The notes below the pieces were generated by a model. That model did not search any database. It was not told the origin of the DNA and was given only the letters and a program-made list of their open reading frames with translations. From Panonychus citri (taxonomy: Eukaryota; Arthropoda; Arachnida; Trombidiformes; Tetranychidae), in NCBI RefSeq assembly GCF_014898815.1, contig NW_026515543.1, positions 5,022,001-5,086,000 of the forward strand: a stretch of 64,000 nt of DNA, read 5' to 3'. Numbering within the stretch: position 1 is the stretch's first letter; each line of letters opens with the position of its first letter. A program made the translations under genes and the position numbers. Shown here piece after piece: positions 48,473-60,986 of the stretch.

Positions 48473-49050
48473 GAAGAGACAGAGAAAGAAAGAAAGAAAG
48501 AAAATGAAAGAGAGGAAGCAACTAAAAACACACTCACATTCAACCAACGCTTTTTTGTTAACAAGGCTACGAGACTATCGATCGATGAAGATGGAGTAGA
48601 AAAGGAGAGTGGAGAAGAGGGGGAATAAAAATGGAAGAGAAAACACAACAGAGGATGATGGTGGAAAAGTAGAAGAGAGAGAGAGAAAGTTAATAGAAAG
48701 GTAAAGAAACCAAGGGAGAGAGGGAGAGAGAGTGGAAAGGCCATTTTATATGAGAGAGTAAATGTTGCGAGTATTGAAGAGAAAGTAGGAAAAGAGGGAG
48801 CGAGTTAGATACATAAGTGTGTGGATACAGGATTGATGAAAAGTGTGTATGTGTAGGAGAGAGCATAAGGGAGTTAGAATGAAAGAGAGAGAGAGAGAGA
48901 GAGAGAGGGGAGAGAAAGGGTGAGACTGAAAGTAGAAAAAAAATCGATATGAAAGTTAGAGCTTAACATGATGCACACTCACATAGACTGTCACATACAC
49001 ACTCATAAATACACAAGAGAAAGAGGGAGAAGAGAAAGAGAAAGACAGAG

Positions 49051-49092
<42 letters not shown>

Positions 49093-51596
49093 TGATAAAG
49101 ATGATAAAAGAAAGACACGAAGAGACTCAAAGTGTATGGTGGATGTTGATGTCTGAATGTGTGTGTGAATTAAAAGCACACCCACGAAAAGATTGGACAA
49201 CATTGGTAACTTTTCATTTCTACTTTGCGCATTGTGCGTGTCGCAGGATTTTCCTTCATCTTCATCTTCATCATTATCATCATTCTACTCATCATCATCC
49301 CCATCATTTCTTTTTATCATCCTGCGTGTAAGATCGCAGTTGCCGTGCTGCTTTTTTCCTTCATAATCTCCAATTCTTTTTTTCTCTCTTTCTCTTTTGC
49401 TGTCATTCTCTCATTAATTTTTCGCTCTTCTTTTTCTCTTGTCTTCTCAAGCCTCTCTCACTCTCACTCTCAAATATTCTTCACCTTTTTCCCCATCTAA
49501 ATCCTTGTCTTTTCTCCTTCTCTCTGGTTTCCATCAGAAACATTTCCCCCTCTTTCATTTTGATTCGAAAGATTCATCTTTCTCGCTTCTCTCTCGCTCT
49601 CTTGTTATTCTCTGCTGGTTGTTGTTGATTAACTACGGTAGTCACAATTTTCTTGTTTTTTTAGCTCTTCTGTTGGAAATGTTAAACCTGATGACGATGA
49701 CGATGATGATGATGATGGTGGTGGTGATAGTGATGGTAACGGTGGTGAGGGTAAAAGTGGCGTTGTTGCTTTTATGTTGGTAAATTAAAGTTGAAAAGTA
49801 GCTTTGAAGATGTTAAATTGAATAGATTCCAATTGAACAACATGAGATGTTTTCTGTTATAAGAGTGAGAAGCAATAATCCTGATTATGCATTCATCATG
49901 TTTTTTTCTCTCTCTCCAATGTATTAATATGATGTTTAACCATGTTGAGTTTTCCAATTAGCTGTTGATATTACCAAAAAGTTGATGGTTCTCTTTCAGT
50001 GATGTTGTCAACGCGCTGGAGACCAAGAAAAATATAATAACCGGTGGTTATGGGTGGTACTTACTAGTTGTTTACCTGAGATATAATAAAATAGAAATTG
50101 AATGAGATGAATTAGAAGGACAATTTAATAAGAAGAAGAGATAAAGAGAAAAAGGAAAGTACTGACGAAAAAAATCTCGGTATAGTGACCTGAAATTGTC
50201 TTGTTTCATCTTCTCCTTCAAACAATCTTCAGGTTTGTTTAGAGAGCACAATTTGTTTTCCTTTCCTCAGGCTAAAAAGCCAACAAGATAGAGAAATAAA
50301 TAAAGAGAGCCAAGGATTTTGAGAGAGAAGAAAAAAACACCATCTTCTGTTGAACTAAATTCTCACCATTTCCAGGAAAGTTAATATTACCTACAGAAAA
50401 AAAAGAATAAAAGGTAACAAGCGAATTCGAAAATTGGAAAATTAATTAAAGGCACTTATGGTTAATAGAAAATTAGAAAAGGAGACAACAACTTGAGAGA
50501 AGAAAATGTAAACATAAACAAAAAGAGAAAAGAATAAAAAAGCGAGGGAGCGAAAAAAGAAAAACAATAACAAAGAGAATGTAAAACGAGAAGAAAATTA
50601 ATTCTTCTTATGGTTATTAATTCTTTTCTCTTAATTGTTATTCTTTCTAAATAATTAAATTCTTTTTCCAAGTTTAACAGTCAAATGAAGAATCAAGTGA
50701 ATTAAATTGTATTAAAATCTACAATTAGAAAAAGGTAATAACATAACAGTGACACTTGGAGTTCCAACAAGATTCATCAACATCTCATCTCTACGTGATT
50801 ACCTTGGTAACCTGTTCATCATCATCATCATCATCTTTTATCATCGAACCTGAAATAAAAGTAAGTACATGAAAAAGTGAAGGAAAAGAAGATGATAAAA
50901 TGAAGAGAAAGAGAGAGAGAGAGAATTAGATTCCTCGCATCAATTGATATACTAAAAATCGATAGCTGATGTCGGGTGGATTAATTTTGTTCTTCTATTT
51001 TATTGGAGGGAGAAAATGATGATGAAGGAAGATCAGTGCTTAGCCAAAGGTCATTACATGTTGGAGATTCAGGCATGATGATTAAAGAGAAGAAGAAGAG
51101 AAGAGGAGAAAAGAGGAGGAGGATGAAGATGAGAAACAACAAGTATGCCTGGTGAATGTGCGTGTAGTCAATTCGCTTGACTCGCATTCGTTTTCTCTTC
51201 TTTCTCTTTCTCTCTTTTCTCTCTTTTCTTTCTTCCCTTTCTACTTTTACTTGTTTTTCTTTCTTTTCCTACTCTTACTATATAATTCTCTTTCTTTCTT
51301 TTTCCCCTCTTTTCTCTGTCTCTGTCTCTCTCTCTCTCTTAGCATCACAACAGACACACAAAACAGAAACACTCACTTTGGGACTAATACAAAAGGATAG
51401 AAAAAAACAACAACAAGAAGGAGACAAGAACATCACCAGAGGAAAACAAGAAAGAAAAAAGAAAGAAAAAATCGTCATCTTTCTTTTCTCTCATCATTAT
51501 CATCTTTCTCTCACACACACTTTTTAAGCACTTTGTGAGTGTTGTTCTTGTGTGTGCCTGTGCTGTGTTCCATTTGCTTCTTTCTCCCTGTAATTA

Positions 51597-51634
<38 letters not shown>

Positions 51635-52902
51635 TCTCACTATCTATCTTCAATCTCCCTCTTTTACTTTTCTCTTGTCTCATTTTCTCAGTTTCGTTAT
51701 GACCATTTCTACACCTAAACCACCATTATAATCACCACAACCACCACCAGACAAAAAAGAAACAGCAACAACAGTGTAACATTTACCTCCACCTCCACTA
51801 CCATCATCATCTTCATCATCATCATCTCTTGTTTCACCAAAGACTGAAAACCATCAGGATTGAAAAAAAAATCATCTTCAATCTTCATCGATAACAATTT
51901 ATGTTTATCTTCATTCATTGAATGATGGTCATCATCGTTTCTGTCAACTAATCACTATTTCGCTTTATCGATCGTATATTTCCACACCACCATAGGTGAT
52001 TATTTCTTCTTTTTATCATATTTTCTCTTCTCTTGGCTACATTTTCTCAAATTCTCTCCTTTTCCATAATAGAGGTAAACATATTTTCCACCGGCTTCAT
52101 CTTGTAATTCATTTTCTTCAATTCTTTCTTCGGTTTTGTGTCTCATCGAAACTGTGATCTTCAACTGTAAACAATTTTCTTCTTTTGTTCTTTAACTTGA
52201 GTCTTTTTTCCTCCTTCACAACTCACACATTTAAACACACGCCCGAGGCCATATTTTTAATTCTCGTTTGTGCTTTGTTGATCGTGGGTTCTTTTTTTCT
52301 TGTTTCACCAGCAGCAGCAGCGTTTTTGATCTTGAACAGAAAAATTATCATAAACATCACTTTTCATGCTATTCATTGGTTCAGAATTGTGATTATTTAT
52401 TACCAAGTGGCTGTTGAAAGCGACAAAGAACAAAAAATCAATCAAAACAACGATAATCATTCTCATCATCATCAACCTTCCAGTCTCATTAGAACTGTTT
52501 CAATCTAAATCTGTGTTCAACTATTGTTATTATTTCCATAATAACCTTTGATTATCTCATTTGTTCCTGTATCTCTCTCTCTCTCTCTTTCTCTTTCTCT
52601 CTTTCGCTTTTCTTTGCCCACCCCTCTCCATGTAGAGTGTGTGTATTTGTGTCACCTTTTGTTAGTAAAAAACCACCGCACCAACTAAATGGTTGATAAT
52701 TTTTCTAGTGAAAATGTTCCTCATCATGGTTAATATATGTGAACAAAGTGTTTGACAACTATAAGATATTAGATCATCAAATTAACCAAATCACAGAGAC
52801 ACCAAAGACAATTAAGTTAACAAATCTCCCTCTTAATTGTATTTTTTTTCTTCTTCTTTCAATCTACAAAACCAGAGAAATAACAAAACAAAAAACTCAA
52901 CA
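48473..52902. repeat. Strand-asymmetric purine/pyrimidine region
   Basis: The + strand is purine-rich (GA runs) from about 48260 to 49100 and again around 50080-50620. It flips to pyrimidine-rich at 49200-49640 and 51180-52620. (GA)n at 49050-49088 and (CT)n at 51601-51630 are the longest tracts. Most open frames, including 52185-52508, are compositional. The 3' end is the leader region of the BTB gene. No gene is supported. Confidence 0.55.
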
Positions 52903-54195
52903 ATGAACATGGAAATTGATATGGACCGAGAATTCAATGTTGACATTAGGTTAGTTGATTTTCTAGTATTGACCAAATCATTTTCTTTTGGTGTGGTCAC
53001 CATGCTGCACTTGATTGTCGCCATTTTCTAATTTGATTCTGTTCTCTTTGCACAGGAAAATGTCCAAGAATTGTGTTATTCTTCGTCTTCATCACCCCTT
53101 TCTTATGTCTACATGAAATCTCGCCTCTTGCGACCTTTGCCCAAAGATTTGTTGATCTGTGGTCAAGATGGTTATGGTCAGAAAGTTCACTCTACTCTCC
53201 TGGTTTTCCTATCGGCCAAATTTTCCGCCTGGTTTGAGGCTTGTAACGACAATGGACACACGATAACCAATTTTCTAATACCCACCATGGATAAAATGGG
53301 AATCCAGTGTCTCCATGAACTAATTTACGATGGTTCTTGTAAAATTGATTTTAACCGAGCCAGTCAAGTAGTTAATCAAATATCACAATTAGGATTATCG
53401 ATAACAGCGGAAAGTAAAGATGGCCAACGGATTCAATTGTTACAAAATGAACCTGATTTGGTGGATGAGGAAGAAGATGAAGATGAAGATGATGATGTTG
53501 AAGAGGAAGTGGTCGATGTAGATGTTGAAGATCGATTAATGATGAACACAATCATCCCAAACTCTGAGAATGCCTCACAAACCTCTGAAGATTTAATATT
53601 ACAAAATCAACTTCGTCCATCCCCATCACCATTATCAATCCCATCAACTGAACAAGAAGATGAGATTCCACCCTTACAACATGCTACCTATGGTGGTCGG
53701 CATAACTCCATCCCTCATCAAATGATGACCTCAAATTGTAACAATTCATCTTCCCATCTTCCCGAATCACCTCCACCACTTACATTAACCAATCAAGGAA
53801 TGATTTCACCACCACCAGAGGCCAAACTTGAAAATGGTCGAGTCCGTTGTACCTATTGTGACAAATCTCTGGCCAATGCTCGTAATTGGAGGGAACACAT
53901 ACTCGCCCTTCATTTAGGTCAAACTATGCCCTGTCCAAGATGTGGTGCTCATTTCAAACATCGGTCAACCCTTCGAGGACATTTACTACGATGTAGAAAA
54001 CTTAGTGGCCCTAATACCAACAATTTAAACAACAACAACAACAACAACAATACCAATAATAATAATAATAATAATAACAATAACCTAAATAACAACAATT
54101 CAAACAACAAAGATAATAGTAATAATATCAACAATGGAAATAACAACAATCTCAACAACAACCTTATACACAACGTGAAACAAGCTAATTATTAA
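52903..54195 (+). CDS. BTB/POZ zinc-finger transcription factor (frame break near N-terminus)
   Basis: Exon 1 (52903-52949) encodes MNMEIDMDREFNVDI and splices to exon 2 at 53056. The BTB domain follows (VILRLHHP, then PLPKDLLICGQDGYGQKVHSTLLVFL, a LIYDGSCKIDF block, LGLSI). Then an acidic linker, a Pro/Ser region, two C2H2 fingers near the C-terminus (C-x2-C...H-x4-H in the CTYCDKSLANAR block; CPRCGAHFKHRSTLRGH-x4-C, of C2HC form) and an Asn-rich tail. As spliced, frame 1 hits a stop shortly after HHP because one base is missing between 53100 and 53101 relative to the copy at 42091. The rest of the BTB domain is open in the next frame to 54195. A start at the Met in YVYMKSR would remove the first BTB strand. 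Class resembles tramtrack-type BTB-ZF regulators; the specific orthologue is unclear. Confidence 0.8.
52951..53247. repeat. Segmental duplication copy D, part 2 (BTB intron 1/exon 2)
   Basis: Matches 41941-42238 with very few differences: a few intron substitutions and the single-base deletion at 53100/53101. The match begins one base after the first base of the exon 1 donor and stops mid-exon. Confidence 0.92.
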
Positions 54196-55884
54196 AGGAA
54201 TCACCATGTAAAAATATTCATAATGATTTTGGATGATGAAGATAAAAAAGATGATAACTTTGCGGAAGATGAAGCAAGTTCAAAAGACTGGAGAAGAAGA
54301 GGAATTTCATCTTAATTTTAGCATGAATCTTGATTCCAACACTTTCCAATTGATGCATAACTTGCGACGAAGAAAAAAAAAATTATCTCATTAAAAGATG
54401 AAAACTTTCATCTTCATCTCTACAACACATCATCTAAAATCTATCCTATGGTATAAAAGAAAAGCTCTCAATGTCAACCGACTCAACAATCAACCAAATT
54501 GTTGGTACTCAAAGCGAAAAATGATTAACCCTAATCATTTGGATAAACTGAATAACATTTTACCTTAAACACACTGAGCAACTAAAAACCACCTCCACCA
54601 AGATGATCATTGACGTTTGGAAACCTTCAAATTGACAATTGACATTGATGGTGATTTTTATTAAAGTATTTTCATCATCTTCTCCATCATTATCAACACA
54701 AGCCTTTTCTTGTTGAAACGGAAAGCAGTTATTATTAATTCACAATCACTACAAATGAGTCTCACAAATTTCATCATTATCAAATTGCAATTGATTAGCT
54801 TTCCTGTGTTCCCAAATAACAAAACAAATCACCGTAACAATTAACAAACAAATCAACAATATCACACTCAACTTGATGTTTGTTTTTACTTCATGTGTAG
54901 GTTAACACAACGAAAACAAAACACAAGATCAATCATCTTATTATTATCATAAATTTTACTCACCAAACATCAACCACCACACACACACAACACCAACTGA
55001 TGAACTGACTTTTGTTTTGTTTCTCATCGCAATCTTTATGTGACCTCATCATCTTCATAATCATCATCATCTTACTATTTTTTTGTTTCTTTCTAATCAT
55101 CATCATCCTTTGCTTGACATCTCTTCATCTTTCTCTTCCTTATCTTCCTCTTCTCTTACATTCCCTTCCATTTTAAACTTCTCTCTCTAACTCACTCTTT
55201 CTCTCTTTGGACAGTCATGATAAAAAAGTGCGAATCTGATTCTTTTCTTTCTCTTGTTTGTTTTTCTCTCTTTTTTTTTGTTGACGAATCTGATAAATCT
55301 CACCTTCGATCATATCTCTCTTTCTCTCACACTCACTCACTCACTCACCTCCACACCGCAATGTCCCCACTCTCCTTTGTTGCCCCACATTTTTTTTTTC
55401 TAAAATTGTATTTCCTTTGTTTTCATATTCTTACAAATTTTGATAAAACTCAACTTATGACCAATCCTTAAGTTCCTGATGAATAACAATTAAAATTAAC
55501 AGAAAAAAAAGCTTAACTAAAATCTAAATTAAAAAGCATTTACAAAAAAAAACAAACATTTCTGATTGTAGGAGTGTTTTTTAATTTCTATTCAAACAAT
55601 ACAATTACATTGACTGAATACGATTGTTATGTGTATATATTGATGTTTGTGTCTATTGTAATAATTTATAAATAATTTATCATAATGTAAAACCTTAGAA
55701 AACAATCAACGGTGTTGAAAAAACATGTAAGTTGGAAGATGGTGAATGTAAAGTCTATTAATTTTCTTAGGGAATAATAATCATCGGGTAATTTTCAGAT
55801 AATTGATTAAAAAGAGGAAAAAAATAATAGAAAAAAATATCAAAGAAATATAAATGAATGATAATGATGATATTTTCCGGTGAG

Positions 55885-55933
<49 letters not shown>

Positions 55934-55961
55934 ATTAACAGAGAGCGAGAGAGATAAATTT
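54196..55961. other. BTB 3' flank / NCKAP1 3' intergenic region
   Basis: AT-rich. It includes the source of the 47161-47372 copy (54305-54548), short GAT and CT runs and a (GT)n tract. The frame at 55217-55471 is compositional. Confidence 0.5.
55891..55932. repeat. (GT)21 microsatellite
   Basis: A pure GT run of 42 nt, 30 bp beyond the NCKAP1 stop codon and so within its 3' UTR. Confidence 0.95.
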
Positions 55962-58900
55962 TTAGGTTGATGGATTGGTTATCCCTTGATTCTTGTAAAC
56001 TGCATGATAAGCATTTCGTAGTAGCGCATAAGGGAAACAAGACTCGAGTAAATCCATGGTTAGAAAAGGTGATTCTTTGACAATTAAATCTAATAAGATG
56101 TAAATAGATTCTCGATTTCGAGTTGCTTCTTTGTCTGGTTCAAGACCCAAACGAAGGAGACTCGATGAGGCCAATGCTAAGAACTCCTTTAATCGGTCAA
56201 CAGTATCTCCGTGGTTACAAATTGTAAAAAGTGCTCCTGCAATTCCGTTAATTGCTTGAGCTAAACAATGAATATTATTACCATGAGCTTCCAATGATGG
56301 TTTATAATATGATTGTTCACCGCGAGCAAGTTTAGGTAAAGAAACAGCAATAAAAACCATAAGGAGACAAGCAATTTGATATTCATCTTCACCCAATTCT
56401 GTAATGAAAATTATTCCATTATTATTAGCTAATTAATTACAATTTCAAATTGATTACTTACCACTTTTTTGAGACAATAAAGCAGTAACTAAAGCTGGAT
56501 CAACCTTGTTTGGTAACCCAGCCGCCGAACACATTTCACTGATACTCTGTGGGGATAAATAAATTAACAGCAATTAAATAATACATATTGATGATTAAAA
56601 TAATCTATGAAAAATTCAACAATTAAAATATTAGTTTATTGATATTTACCTGGAGCTTAGCACTTTCAATCTGATAGAATGAGGGAAAAACGGAAAGATG
56701 TGAGTGAAAAGAGAGAGAGTTAATTGTGATTGAAATGTTCAATTCTTTTTACACAATTAAATTAAATTGTGCTTACCATTGATTCACCATTTGGAACATG
56801 ATGCTTAAAGTCAAGAATTGAACTCATCAGAAAAGGTATTCGATCAAATAAAACATCGCTCAAAGCTTCTTGTGCCAATTCCCGGAAGCAAAGGATAACA
56901 CCAATGATTGTCATTCGTTGTAAGACACTATCTACATCTGAGAACAGAGAAATAGATCAGTAAATTGTTTCAAATTAGTAAATTGTAAATTTTTATGCAA
57001 TGACTAATTCTACAGTTAAATGCAAAAAAGGGATTAATCTAATTGGGCAACAATCTAACGATTATTAAGAAATGGTTAGTATATTTTACTTTGAGCAATC
57101 TTGGGTCCTTAGAGCAGCAAAGCAACAAAGATAATTAACAAAAGATTAAAATAGATTGAGCAATTAAAGTGCACAATAAGCATTAGTTTAAGATTAAATC
57201 ATTAATATATTTTATTTAGAATAGTAAATAACAATTAAAACGTTACTTACTTTGTAGTTTTTTAAATAACTCTCTCATTTGTTCAGGTTTATCATAATTA
57301 GATCTTAAACCAAGAAGTGTTTCTTTATTCATAATAACCAATTTCTAATTGCGAAACAAAATAAATTCATTAATAGTTATCCATTAATTTGGGCAGTTGA
57401 ATTAACAAAAAAAAATAAACTAATTACCTTTAATTCAGTCACTTGACTTGCAATATGCCACATCAGATTTTCGTTACAATATTTCATTCCATAGGGTCCA
57501 ATGAGTTCAGCTAATGCTCGTAGCTCTGTAGAGACAATAATTGATTTGATTAATGATAATTCATTGATTTGTAATTAGTTTTGAAAAGTAAATAGCAATA
57601 CCATTAACATCGGAATATTCTTCAGCACAAAAAGGTACTTGACCTTCAACCGGTAAGGTAACAAAGGCTTTTTGTAATGGAGAGTAACATATTTGACCAG
57701 CACTGACTCGCCTTAAGAGTACCTCAAGGTACCAATTTGAATAGAGAGCGGTAATTGTTTTGTCACCATGACTGTCCTGTGGTTGTGTTTGTAAAAGCAG
57801 AACAGAGTTGAAAATATTGGTTATCTCAATTTGAACTGTAAGAGATAAACAAAAAAAAATCATTAGAGTTTAATTGATGTAAGATTTTAAAAAAAGTGAA
57901 TCGGAAACAAGAAATAAATAGTTACCATAATTTTCAATGGATTGGAGGACATTCATGTAAGCTCGAACACTGCTGAGTAGTTCAGATGGTTTGGCGATTT
58001 CATTTGTTTCGGGATTGAACATGACCATTCCAACAAGAGCTTTGTTAAATCGAGACTCTAAATGACCATGAAGATATTCACGAGGAGCAAAAGTGTGATC
58101 CCAAACGTGTATAGATGGACAATAATTGATTGCAAAACAAAGTTCAGTTAAAGCCATATGAAGTTTATCCATTCTAATAGTAAATAAGAAGATGATTATT
58201 ATTATTAATTTTTTTCTCGATTGATTAATTGATCGTAACTTACGTAGTCAACTCTTCTCTGGTTCGACGATAACTTTCAATTCCCGGTTTGTCGATTTCT
58301 CTTTCGATTTTATTCTTCTTGTCTCGTTTCTTTAATTTCACCACTGAGACTATTTGAGGTGCTACATGTTTAGGTAACAGTTGATCATTGAGCATACATT
58401 GATGATCGCAAATTGTGGTGATTATATTTTTGGCCTCTTTTGACATTTCATCGAGGAATAGATTAACCATAGAAATGCTTCTTTCTCCAATTCGAGTTCG
58501 CTAAAGGTTAGAAAAGAAAAATAAAAGTTAATAGAAGATCAAATCAAAATTTTGGACCCAATTTACCTCTTCAGGGGCAAGGTCATGGTATGAATTAAGG
58601 AAATGTGAGCAAATCATCGGGAAGGCAATGATGTATCTCGTTTGCGCTGGAAACTCCAAACACATATGAAACTGGTCATCGAAAATTTTACTATAAAAAC
58701 TGTAAAAAGAAAAGAATCAATATTAATATTGGACAAAGTTAATCATGGAATTTAATTACTAACCAGAAAAGGGAAAGATCTGAAGTTTCCGTTAATATAT
58801 CTTCCAAATAATCAACCATCTTAGTATGGAAAACAACAATGTTCATCAAAGTGGCTAAGTTTTTGTGCTCAAAAAGGTTCATTGGGTATCGATTGACACT

Positions 58901-60986
58901 ACTGTAGGCTTGTAAACGAAACCAATCCAATCGAAGTCCTCGAAAATCAAATATTTCATTGTTCTCGATTTGTTTAACTGAAAGGTTTGATATTTGACTG
59001 TAAATAGATTCCAAAATTACTGAATCCTCTTCCGGCATCATAGAAACACCTTGCATAATATTATTCAAAGCTATTGCATCGTAACAGGTTAAATATTGGA
59101 CATAATAACGTTGAACTACTTGATTATATTTTCTCACTAATGATCTGAGTTCCTCAATGTGAAATAAAAGCTCTGGTAATTGACGATCAACAAGATCTTC
59201 CGCTTGAGCTTTAGGTCGACCTTGTCGAACGGGAATATTGTCATAATGTCGCAATAGCCAATGAACCTCATCACGGGCAAAAGACAAAGCCATGAAAACA
59301 AGAAGTGCTTTTGGTCCTAAAAGTCCAGGTTGATCTCCCAAGATTAATCCCAATTCTTTCAACGCTGAGCGTAAAAATTTTCGCTTCTCTCGATGAATAT
59401 GTCCACTATTACAAATAGTAAGGAAAAAAGGTAATCAATACAATGAGAAAGAATAAAAATTTATGATAAAGTTAAAAAACTTACGCATTTTGAAGGACAT
59501 TGTTATAAGCATCTTTAACATCAGAGACTCTTTTGTTGTAACCTTTGATTCCTTCAAAAAAATGTTGGACAAATGCATGGGTATGAATAACTTCATCTCG
59601 GTGAAGAGTTGTTACCCAACCACATTGAAGAGCTTTTGAAAATAATTCATGAGCTGAAGTCTGATTAAGATGTTGATGAATTAATAGGAATCCAACTAAA
59701 GACAAAACATAAAAAAGACAAAAAGATTAATTAAAACTGTTCGGTTAGATAAATTGATGGAATTACTTACAAATTATATATCTTTCCATGGAATCAATTG
59801 AAAGGTATTCGGTGTTTATTGGATCTGTTTGTGCAGGAGTCAGAATGTCTCTTGGATTGGCAACGATGCTTAGAATTTGACTTTTACGCCATTCCTCAGC
59901 TGGAAGATTACGAAGATGGAAACTTTCTTGGAGAGATATGAGAGCGTTAAAAAGTAACTTTGAGTGTGGAACAAAATCCTCTGACAATTTTTTAAGTGGA
60001 TTCTCATATTCGACAATCATTTGACCTAATCGGGGAAAACTGTTCTCACTGTGTCCATGGGTAAGTTCGTGGGCAGTATTAAATAAACCAATAACCGCCT
60101 TTCTATCCTCAATTCGTGAGACAAGAATCATGAGTGATACATAAGTTACCATGAGATCCAGATAGCCTCGAGTTAGATCAAAATTGATGGACTGTAATTG
60201 AAAACAAAAACAAAAACAAAACAAATAATGGTAATAATTAGAGATAGAGTAAAAATAGATAAGATATAAAATGAATATGGTAATATACTCAGATGACAGG
60301 ATAGATATTAAATTTTAAAGGGGAGTTACTCTTAATTTTTAACTGGAAAAATGGAATCACACATAGTGAACAGTTAAAGCAAAAGAATAATTAACCACTG
60401 ATTAAATGAGAATAGAAAATAATTACAATATCGAGTGTCAATTGACAAGCATCCATGGTGGTTAAAAGTTCATTAACATGGTCTTTAAACTCCAAAATAT
60501 CCACAAAGGTGTAATAGAAATGAGTTGTAGCCTTAGTTATCTCAGTTCGAGCAGTAGCAACCGCACCAATTAAGCTCTATGATTGATTTTTGGAAGAAAT
60601 AAAAGAAGAAAACAAATCAATCAAATGCAATAAAAAAGTAGAAAAAGAAAATCAAATAAAAGAATAGAACAAAATTGTTTACATTATTACTCCTTGTATC
60701 TGTGTGTGGAAATCTTCTGACAATCTGTTTCATAGCTGATTCCAAACCTTTGTCAGAAAGAATAGGAGGTCGAAGTTTAGGATCACTTGATTGCTAAATA
60801 AATAAAAATAAGAGAAAAAGAAAAAGAAAAGGATTAAATCAAATGGAATAACAATTAACACAATTAACAACAAATTCTTACCTTTTTAATATTATAAAGT
60901 CTAGTTAACATTCCTATTCCCCGGTCATTGAGAATAGTCAATTTCTCAGCTAATTTTTGCTGAGATACATTTAAATGACGAACCAT
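55962..60986 (-). CDS. NCKAP1: NCK-associated protein 1 (Hem/Kette), WAVE complex subunit
   Basis: Membrane-linked scaffold of the WAVE regulatory complex, driving Arp2/3 actin assembly downstream of Rac. About 16 exons run from the ATG at 60986 (exon 1 60986-60882, 35 codons: SQQKLAEKLTILNDRG) to the stop at 55962. Recognisable blocks in order: NFDLTRGYLDLMVTY, SRIEDRKAVIGL, RLGQMIVEYENPLKK, FVPHSKLLFNALISLQE, DQPGLLGPKALLVFMALSF, RDEVHWLLRHYDNI, DFRGLRLDWFRLQAY, LLPKHVAP, LDKLHMALTELCFAINY, IAKPSELLSSVRAYM, EEYSDVN, IGPYGMKY, MTIIGVILCF, then DEYQIACLLMVFIAVS, HGNNIHCLAQAI, KEFLALASSSLL, RNRESIYILLDLIVKESPF and a final DLLESCFPYALLRNAY. Exon 56670-56650 is a 21-nt microexon. No disruption is seen. 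Confidence 0.96.

Noticed and set aside
48259..49500. Open frames up to 161 codons on both strands
   Set aside because: These are products of GA/CT tracts. One part is also a copy of the non-coding trc 3' flank, which opens the same frames at 41630-42014.
52185..52508. 107-codon frame upstream of the BTB gene
   Set aside because: Hydrophobic leader-type translation in a pyrimidine-rich region. Its position fits the BTB 5' UTR, and it has no recognisable domain.
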